Shown piece after piece: positions 59,042 through 64,000 of a DNA stretch of 64,000 nucleotides (its first letter is position 1; each line of letters starts with the position of its first letter). A program made the position numbers and the translations under genes. This DNA is from Microbispora corallina. GTDB taxonomy: Bacteria > Actinomycetota > Actinomycetes > Streptosporangiales > Streptosporangiaceae. Location: the NCBI RefSeq assembly GCF_016863035.1, contig NZ_BOOC01000001.1, positions 1 through 64,000 on the forward strand, read 5' to 3'. The notes beneath the pieces are model-generated. The model had not been told where the DNA came from. It did no database searches and saw only the letters and a list, made by a program, of their open reading frames with translations.

Positions 59042-59944
59042 TCAGGAGCCCGGACGGGCGTCGCCGGGGGCGGGGTCGCCGCCGTCGTCACCGTCCGCGG
59101 GCCCGTCCCCGCCGGGCCGGCCGCCGCCCTCGTCGTAGTCGTCGCCGACCGTCACGTCGCCGTCCGCGGCGCCCGTCCAGGAGACGTACAGGTCGCCGAG
59201 CGGTTCGAGCTGCTCGAACGCGACGGCGGACTCCCTGAACAGCTCGAGGACGGCCAGGAAGCGGGCGACGACCTCGTACGTGCCCCCGCAGTCGGCGGTC
59301 AGCGCCCGGAAGGTCGCCTTCTGGAGCCGCCGCAGCCGCTCGACAAGGATAGCGGCTTGCTCGCGGACGCTGGCGAGCGGTTGGTAGATGTGGGAGACCG
59401 ACACGGCCGGCGGGGCCTTCGGCGTGAACGCCCTCGCGGCGATCTTGGCGAGCTGCTCGGGGCCGATGCCCAGCACGAGCTCCGGCAGCAGGTCGGCGAA
59501 CCGCTTCTCCATCGGCACCGAACGGGGGAAGCGCAGCGCCTCCTCGGCCATCCGGGCCGTGAAGATCTTGCCGACCTCCTTGTACGCCCGATATTGCAGG
59601 AGCCGGGCGAACAGCAGGTCGCGGGCCTCCAGCAGGGCGAGGTCCTCCTCGTCCTCCACCTCGCCGGTGGGCAGCAGCCGGGCCGCCTTGAGGTCGAGGA
59701 GGGTGGCGGCGACGAGCAGGAAGTGGCTGGTCTGGTCGAGGTCCCACTCGGGGCCGCGGGAGCGGATGTAGGCGATGAACTCGTCGGTGACCTTGTGCAG
59801 GGACACCTCGGTGATGTCCAGCTTGTGCTTGGAGATCAGGCCGAGCAGCAGGTCGAAGGGGCCCTCGAAGACATCCAGGTGGACCTGGAAGCCGCCCTGG
59901 GCACCCGGCTCCTGCTCGGTCGCCTGATCCGTCACGCCTGCCAT
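59042..59944 (-). CDS. scpA: Segregation and condensation protein ScpA
   Basis: A 300-residue kleisin: FQVHLDVFEGPFDLLLGLISKHKLDITEV, FLLVAATLLDLKAARLLP and a C-terminal winged helix (TFRALTADCGGTYEVVARFLAVLELFRESAVAFEQ). It bridges SMC heads. A Gly/Asp-rich tail of about 45 residues follows the core. It lies between parA and scpB in the usual order. Confidence 0.95.
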   Translation of the reverse strand: MAGVTDQATEQEPGAQGGFQVHLDVFEGPFDLLLGLISKHKLDITEVSLHKVTDEFIAYIRSRGPEWDLDQTSHFLLVAATLLDLKAARLLPTGEVEDEEDLALLEARDLLFARLLQYRAYKEVGKIFTARMAEEALRFPRSVPMEKRFADLLPELVLGIGPEQLAKIAARAFTPKAPPAVSVSHIYQPLASVREQAAILVERLRRLQKATFRALTADCGGTYEVVARFLAVLELFRESAVAFEQLEPLGDLYVSWTGAADGDVTVGDDYDEGGGRPGGDGPADGDDGGDPAPGDARPGS

Positions 59945-59965
59945 TCTCGCTCACCCGCCGGGCCC

Positions 59966-59987
59966 GGCCGCCGCCCCGGCGGCGGCC
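59966..59987 (-). terminator. GC-rich hairpin downstream of parA
   Basis: GGCCGCCGCC pairs with GGCGGCGGCC around CC, between the parA stop and the scpA start on the minus strand. It could attenuate rather than end transcription into scpA. Confidence 0.5.
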
Positions 59988-60029
59988 GAACGGGACCGGG
60001 CCGGGACGGAGACGGGGGCGCTCCGGTGG

Positions 60030-60923
60030 TCAGACTCGGGCGGGCCACCGGGCGAGCAGCTCGCGGGCCAGCTCGCGGTAGGCCGTGGCGCCCATCGACG
60101 CCGGGTCGAACTGCGTGATCGGCTCCCCGGCCAGGGTGGCGTCGGGGAAGCGGACCGTGCGGTTGATGACCGTGTGGAAGACCTTGTCGCCGAAGCCCTG
60201 CATGATCGTCTGGAGCACTTCCCGGGCGTGCAGCGTGCGCGGGTCGTACATGGTAGCCAGCAGGCCGTCGATCTCCAGGCTCTTGTTCAGCCGCTCCTGG
60301 ACCTTGGTGATCGACTCCATGAGGAGCGCGACGCCGCGCAGCGCGAAGAACTCGCACTCCAGCGGGATGATCACGCTGTGCGCGCAGGTGAGGGCGTTGA
60401 CCGTGAGCAGGCCGAGGGACGGCTGGCAGTCGATCAGGCAGATGTCGTAGTGCGGCAGGAGGGGCTCCAGCACCCGCTGCAGCGCGTACTCCCTGGCCAC
60501 CTCGTTGACGAGCCTGATCTCCGCGCCGGACAGGAAGATGTTACTCGGCAGCAGCTGCATGCCGTCGACCGTGGTGTCGAGCAGGACATCCTCCAGGGTG
60601 ACGTCCGGCTCCTCCATGAGCAGGTCGTAGACCGTGGCCTCGAGCGGCCGGGGGTCGATGCCGAGGCCGACCGAGAGCGCGCCCTGGGGGTCGAAGTCGA
60701 CGAGCAGGACCCGCTGGCCCACCTCGGCCAGCGCGGCGCCGAGGTTGATCGTGGTCGTCGTCTTGCCGACGCCGCCCTTCTGGTTGACCATGGCGACGAT
60801 GCGCGCGGGCCCGTGGGTCTGCGGAGGTGTGGGATCGGGGAACACCGGGCGGGGACGGCCGGTGGGCCCGATCGCGCCGGCGGCGGCGCCCGCGGTCCAC
60901 GTCCCCTCTGTGGTGGCAGTCAC
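60030..60923 (-). CDS. ParA/Soj-family ATPase of the pyrG-scpA cluster
   Basis: A 297-residue deviant Walker ATPase: IVAMVNQKGGVGKTTTTINLGAAL (Walker A with signature Lys), VLLVDFDPQGALSVGLG, ICLIDCQPSLGLLTVNALTC and MESITKVQERLN. It is the ParA paralogue found next to scpAB in actinobacteria, and not the chromosomal parA of the origin region, because no parB is near. GTG at 60923 follows AGGGAGGA; the frame upstream is non-coding in style. Confidence 0.92.
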   Translation of the reverse strand: MTATTEGTWTAGAAAGAIGPTGRPRPVFPDPTPPQTHGPARIVAMVNQKGGVGKTTTTINLGAALAEVGQRVLLVDFDPQGALSVGLGIDPRPLEATVYDLLMEEPDVTLEDVLLDTTVDGMQLLPSNIFLSGAEIRLVNEVAREYALQRVLEPLLPHYDICLIDCQPSLGLLTVNALTCAHSVIIPLECEFFALRGVALLMESITKVQERLNKSLEIDGLLATMYDPRTLHAREVLQTIMQGFGDKVFHTVINRTVRFPDATLAGEPITQFDPASMGATAYRELARELLARWPARV

Positions 60924-61043
60924 CTGTTGGTCCTCCCTGACGGCGTCGAACCTGATCGAATCTAAAGGGTCGGCACCCGTGCGGCAAGGCGGCGCGCCCA
61001 TGCCGCGGCGATCGGGGCCGGTCCGGGGGCGGCGCGCGCCGCC

Positions 61044-62030
61044 TCAGTGCAGCGCGCGGGGGTGGGCCGCCGCGTAGACCTCCCTGAGCCTGTCGACCGT
61101 GACCAGGGTGTACACCTGCGTGGTGGTCACCGAGGCGTGGCCGAGCAACTCCTGGACAACCCTAACGTCGGCGCCGCCGTCCAGGAGGTGTGTTGCGAAC
61201 GAATGCCGCAACATATGCGGTGAAACCCCAGAAAGTCCGGCCCGTTCCGCGGCCGCCTGGAGCACCTCCCAGGCGCCCTGCCGGGTCAGCCTGCCGCCCC
61301 GCGCGTTGAGGAACAGGGCGGGCGTACCCCGGCCGTGCGCGGCGAGCAGGGGACGGGCCCGGACGAGGTACGCGTCGAGCGCGCGGCGGGCGAAGCGGCC
61401 GAGCGGCACGATCCGGGTCCGGCCGCCCTTGCCGCGCAGGCGCACCTGGTCCTGGTCGGCGTCCCGCTCGCGTGGGGACGAAATGAACGACGGCACCGGC
61501 CAGTCCGGCGAGCCGGACGACGGGAGCGACGTGCCGGACGAGGTGGGCACGTCGTCCACGGCCAGCCCGACGGCCTCGGAGATCCGGGCGCCCGTCCCGT
61601 ACAGGACCTCCAGCAGCGCGCGGTTGCGCAGGGCGAGAGGGGAGTCCGCCGGGCCGCACGCGGCGATGAGCCGCTCGACCTCGGCGACCGTGATGGCCTT
61701 GGGCAGCCGCCGCAGCTGCCGCGGCGGCCGCACCTCGTGCGCGGGGTCGTGCCCGGACACGCCCTCCCGCAGGGCGAACCGGTGCAGGCCGCGCACGGCG
61801 GACACGGCGCGCGCGGCCGAGCTGGCCACCAGGGCCGGGTGGTCGTCGTCCCCCTCGCGCAGAGCGGCGAGGAAGGCGACGACGTCCGACTCGGCGACCT
61901 GGGAGAGCGTGTCCAGCCCCCGGGCCCGGAGATGGTCGAGGTATCGACGCAGGTCACGGCGGTAGGACGCGAGCGTGTTGGCAGACAGCCCCCGCTCCAC
62001 CGCCAGATGGGCGAGGTAGCTGGACAGCAC
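61044..62030 (-). CDS. xerD: Tyrosine recombinase XerD with an insertion
   Basis: A 328-residue recombinase. The N-terminal core-binding domain starts [25 protein letters not shown]. Catalytic residues are Arg in [10 protein letters not shown], Lys in [15 protein letters not shown], His and Arg in [14 protein letters not shown], His in [16 protein letters not shown] and the Tyr in the same block. It acts with XerC at dif to resolve chromosome dimers. A Ser/Pro-rich insertion of about 30 residues ([20 protein letters not shown] region) sits just before the Lys hairpin. The GTG at 62030 is the only plausible start, since a stop lies a little upstream. Confidence 0.93.
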   Translation of the reverse strand: MLSSYLAHLAVERGLSANTLASYRRDLRRYLDHLRARGLDTLSQVAESDVVAFLAALREGDDDHPALVASSAARAVSAVRGLHRFALREGVSGHDPAHEVRPPRQLRRLPKAITVAEVERLIAACGPADSPLALRNRALLEVLYGTGARISEAVGLAVDDVPTSSGTSLPSSGSPDWPVPSFISSPRERDADQDQVRLRGKGGRTRIVPLGRFARRALDAYLVRARPLLAAHGRGTPALFLNARGGRLTRQGAWEVLQAAAERAGLSGVSPHMLRHSFATHLLDGGADVRVVQELLGHASVTTTQVYTLVTVDRLREVYAAAHPRALH

Positions 62031-62065
62031 CGCCTCGGCCTCGCTCAGGACGTCCCCCTACGGAC

Positions 62066-62689
62066 TCATGCCTCCGGCGCGTCGGCGGGACGAAGGCCCT
62101 TGAAACCGTCGGCGGAAGCGGCGTACGCGGCGAGGATACCGGCGACGGCCGGAGAATTGTGGATCATTCCGTTCAGGGCGCGGTCGACCGCCGCTCCCAG
62201 GGGAATCCACTCCACCGGCATGTCGGTCTCCTCGTGCTGGCGGACGAACCCGTTCTCCTCGTCGGGGATCGGCTCGAGGTCACGCGCGAGGAAGACCCTG
62301 ATCCGCTCGTTCGACATCCCGGGCGAGGTGTAGAGGTCCACCAGCGTGTGCCACGTCCGGGCGCGGTAGGACGCCTCCTCGGCCAGCTCGCGGGCGGCGC
62401 AGGAGACCAGGGGCTCGCCCGGCACGTCGCGGATCCCGGCCGGGAGCTCCCACAGCAGGCGCCGGCAGGGGTGGCGGTACTGCCGCAGCAGCAGCACCCG
62501 GTCCTCCCCGTCCAGCGCCAGCACCGCGACCGAGCCGGGGTGGACGACGTAGTCGCGGTCGGCCGTCACCGCGCCCGGCATCACCACGGTGTCGGTCCGT
62601 ACGGTGATGACCCGCCCGGCGAACCGGTCGGCGGAGGCGACGACCGGCCACGACTCCTCGGTGTCCTGGATGTTCACCTCGGGGTTCAC
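62066..62689 (-). CDS. NUDIX hydrolase, ADP-ribose pyrophosphatase-like
   Basis: A 207-residue NUDIX protein. The box reads [18 protein letters not shown] (Gx5Ex7REUxEE-type, with one shift), preceded by [22 protein letters not shown]. The strand and motif arrangement match ADP-ribose pyrophosphatase. It is encoded between pyrG and xerD, as in other actinobacteria. GTG overlaps the pyrG stop (GTGA); a second GTG four codons further on is an alternative. Confidence 0.92.
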   Translation of the reverse strand: MNPEVNIQDTEESWPVVASADRFAGRVITVRTDTVVMPGAVTADRDYVVHPGSVAVLALDGEDRVLLLRQYRHPCRRLLWELPAGIRDVPGEPLVSCAARELAEEASYRARTWHTLVDLYTSPGMSNERIRVFLARDLEPIPDEENGFVRQHEETDMPVEWIPLGAAVDRALNGMIHNSPAVAGILAAYAASADGFKGLRPADAPEA

Positions 62690-64000
62690 TTGGCCCGGCC
62701 CGCCTTCGCGGAGGTCTCCCGGGCGTCGGCGTACACCAGGGCGGCCTGGATCAGCCCCTTGAACAGGGGATGCGCCCGCGTCGGCCGCGACCGGAACTCG
62801 GGGTGGGCCTGGGTGCCGACGAAGAACGGGTGCTGCTCGGCCGCCAGCTCCGCGTACTCGACGAGCCGGCCGTCGGGCGACAGGCCGGAGAAGACCATGC
62901 CGACCTTCTCCAGCCGCTCCCGGAAGGAGTTGTTCACCTCGTACCGGTGGCGGTGCCGCTCCTCCACCTTGGCCTTGCCGTACAGCTGGCGGGCGAGGGT
63001 GCCCTCGGCCAGCTTGGCCGGGTAGAGGCCGAGGCGCATGGTGCCGCCCATGTCGCGCTCGCCCGCGACGACGTCCTCCTGGTCGGCCATCGTGGAGATC
63101 ACCGGGTCGGGGGTCTTCGGGTCGAACTCGGTGCTGTCGGCGTCCGGGATGCCGGCCAGGTTGCGGGCCGCCTCGATCACCATGCACTGCATGCCGAGGC
63201 AGATGCCGAGCAGCGGCACCTTCCGCTCGCGGGCGTGCCGGACGGCGCCGACCTTGCCCTCGATGCCGCGCACGCCGAACCCGCCGGGGATCAGCACGCC
63301 GTCGACGCCGTCCAGCTCGCGGTCCGCGCCCTCGGGGGTCTCGCAGTCGTCGCTCTTGACCCACCGGATGTTGACCCGGGCGTCGTTGGCGAAGCCGCCC
63401 GCGCGCAGGGCCTCGGTGACCGACAGGTACGCGTCGGGCAGGTCGATGTACTTGCCGACCAGCGCGATCGTGACCTCGGTGGCCGGGCGGTGCACGCGGC
63501 GCAGGACCTGGTCCCACTCGGTCCAGTCCACGTCGCGGAACGGCAGGCCGAGCCGCCTGACGACGTACGCGTCGAGGCCCTCGGCGTGCAGCACCTTGGG
63601 GATGTCGTAGATCGAGGCGGCGTCGACGGCGGACACGACGGCGTCCTCGTCCACGTCGCACATCAGGCTGATCTTGCGCTTCAGCGACGTCGTGATCGGC
63701 CGGTCGGAGCGGCAGACGATGGCGTCGGGCTGGATGCCGATGCTGCGCAGCGCGGCCACCGAGTGCTGGGTCGGCTTGGTCTTCAGCTCGCCGCTCGGGC
63801 CGATGTACGGCAGCAGCGACACGTGCAGGAAGAACACGTTGTCACGGCCGACCTCGTGGCGGACCTGCCGGACAGCCTCCAGGAACGGCAGCGACTCGAT
63901 GTCGCCGACGGTGCCGCCCACCTCGGTGATCACGACGTCGACCTCGGGACCCGCCATGCCGCGGATCCGGTCCTTGATCTCGTTGGTGATGTGCGGGATC
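62686..64000 (-). CDS. pyrG: CTP synthase, 5' end cut by the window
   Basis: A partial protein of about 437 residues lacking the first ~115. The visible part starts [14 protein letters not shown], has [20 protein letters not shown] in the synthase domain and [10 protein letters not shown], then a glutamine amidotransferase domain with the catalytic Cys in [16 protein letters not shown] and the His and Glu in [19 protein letters not shown]. It makes CTP from UTP, ATP and glutamine. The start lies beyond 64000. Confidence 0.97.
   Translation of the reverse strand, partial: IPHITNEIKDRIRGMAGPEVDVVITEVGGTVGDIESLPFLEAVRQVRHEVGRDNVFFLHVSLLPYIGPSGELKTKPTQHSVAALRSIGIQPDAIVCRSDRPITTSLKRKISLMCDVDEDAVVSAVDAASIYDIPKVLHAEGLDAYVVRRLGLPFRDVDWTEWDQVLRRVHRPATEVTIALVGKYIDLPDAYLSVTEALRAGGFANDARVNIRWVKSDDCETPEGADRELDGVDGVLIPGGFGVRGIEGKVGAVRHARERKVPLLGICLGMQCMVIEAARNLAGIPDADSTEFDPKTPDPVISTMADQEDVVAGERDMGGTMRLGLYPAKLAEGTLARQLYGKAKVEERHRHRYEVNNSFRERLEKVGMVFSGLSPDGRLVEYAELAAEQHPFFVGTQAHPEFRSRPTRAHPLFKGLIQAALVYADARETSAKAGRAK

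Noticed and set aside
57338-60118. A 926-codon open frame on the plus strand, and 55713-58331 likewise
   Set aside because: They run antisense to rluB, scpB and scpA, which are certain genes. Their content is Arg/Pro/Ala-rich noise from repeats and high GC.
60030-60923. Chromosome-origin parA
   Set aside because: No parB, parS or rnpA/gid neighbours; the scpAB-xerD-pyrG context identifies the second ParA paralogue of actinobacteria.
1-64000. tRNA, rRNA or riboswitch genes
   Set aside because: No stretch that I could fold into a tRNA or match to a known riboswitch was seen. This was by eye only; tRNAscan-SE and an Rfam search would be decisive.

Overview
This window comes from a high-GC actinobacterium. 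GTG starts, ATGA/GTGA stop-start overlaps, leaderless starts, an ECF42-type sigma factor, an AccB/AccE/AccA carboxylase, an LprG-P55-like pair, a SARP and an AfsA-type signal synthase all point that way. The sporulating filamentous lineages (for example Streptosporangiales or Streptomyces relatives) fit best. I could not run a search, so genus is inference.

Layout. (1) 0-2.9 kb: start of a secreted GH11 xylanase with promoter-overlapping operator boxes, then a DHFR-like / YCII (DGPF) / ECF42 sigma operon. (2) 2.9-5.7 kb: a metal homeostasis locus, with a ZIP transporter carrying an unusual IHF-like C-terminal domain, divergent from ArsR plus a CDF-like membrane protein. (3) 5.8-15.0 kb: secreted M28 aminopeptidase, a seven-repeat PLL-like beta-propeller, two SnoaL-like proteins, a VOC protein, a DUF2975/HTH pair, three GNATs, Lrp and rhodanese genes, a tyrosine-recombinase remnant and a small Smr protein. 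(4) 15.1-27.1 kb: secreted subtilase, CBS protein, Xaa-Pro peptidase, Sfp-type phosphopantetheinyl transferase, CDF exporter, MarR, LprG-P55-like operon, and a two-component system. (5) 27.2-29.4 kb: der and cmk. (6) 29.5-54.6 kb: a specialised-metabolism island. (7) 54.7-64 kb: tyrA, aroH, rluB, scpB, scpA, parA, xerD, a NUDIX gene and pyrG (cut by the right edge). Regions 5 and 7 are parts of a gene run usually found together in actinobacteria, so region 6 looks like a ~25-kb insertion between tyrA and cmk.

The island is the main point of interest. An acyl-CoA carboxylase (accB-accE-accA) can supply malonyl-CoA. An operon of ACP, ketosynthase, catalytically dead ketosynthase-like partner and HadA/HadB-like dehydratases forms a minimal highly reducing type II PKS, with a FabG-like ketoreductase in the opposite operon. 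That opposite operon begins with an AfsA-type butenolide synthase, followed by a HAD phosphatase, the reductase and a SnoaL-like protein. AfsA enzymes take a beta-ketoacyl chain from a thioester carrier and join it to dihydroxyacetone phosphate. The locus therefore reads as a self-contained pathway that builds its own acyl or polyenyl chain and releases it as a butenolide/gamma-butyrolactone or furan-type molecule. A SARP, a second HadA/HadB pair, a beta-propeller lactonase, a luciferase-like (F420-type) oxidoreductase, an exported FAD oxidase, MFS and MMPL exporters, an AKR and a soluble histidine kinase/response regulator accompany it. No thioesterase, acyltransferase, enoylreductase or ArpA-type receptor was found in the window. 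No tRNA, rRNA, CRISPR array or intact insertion sequence was recognised.
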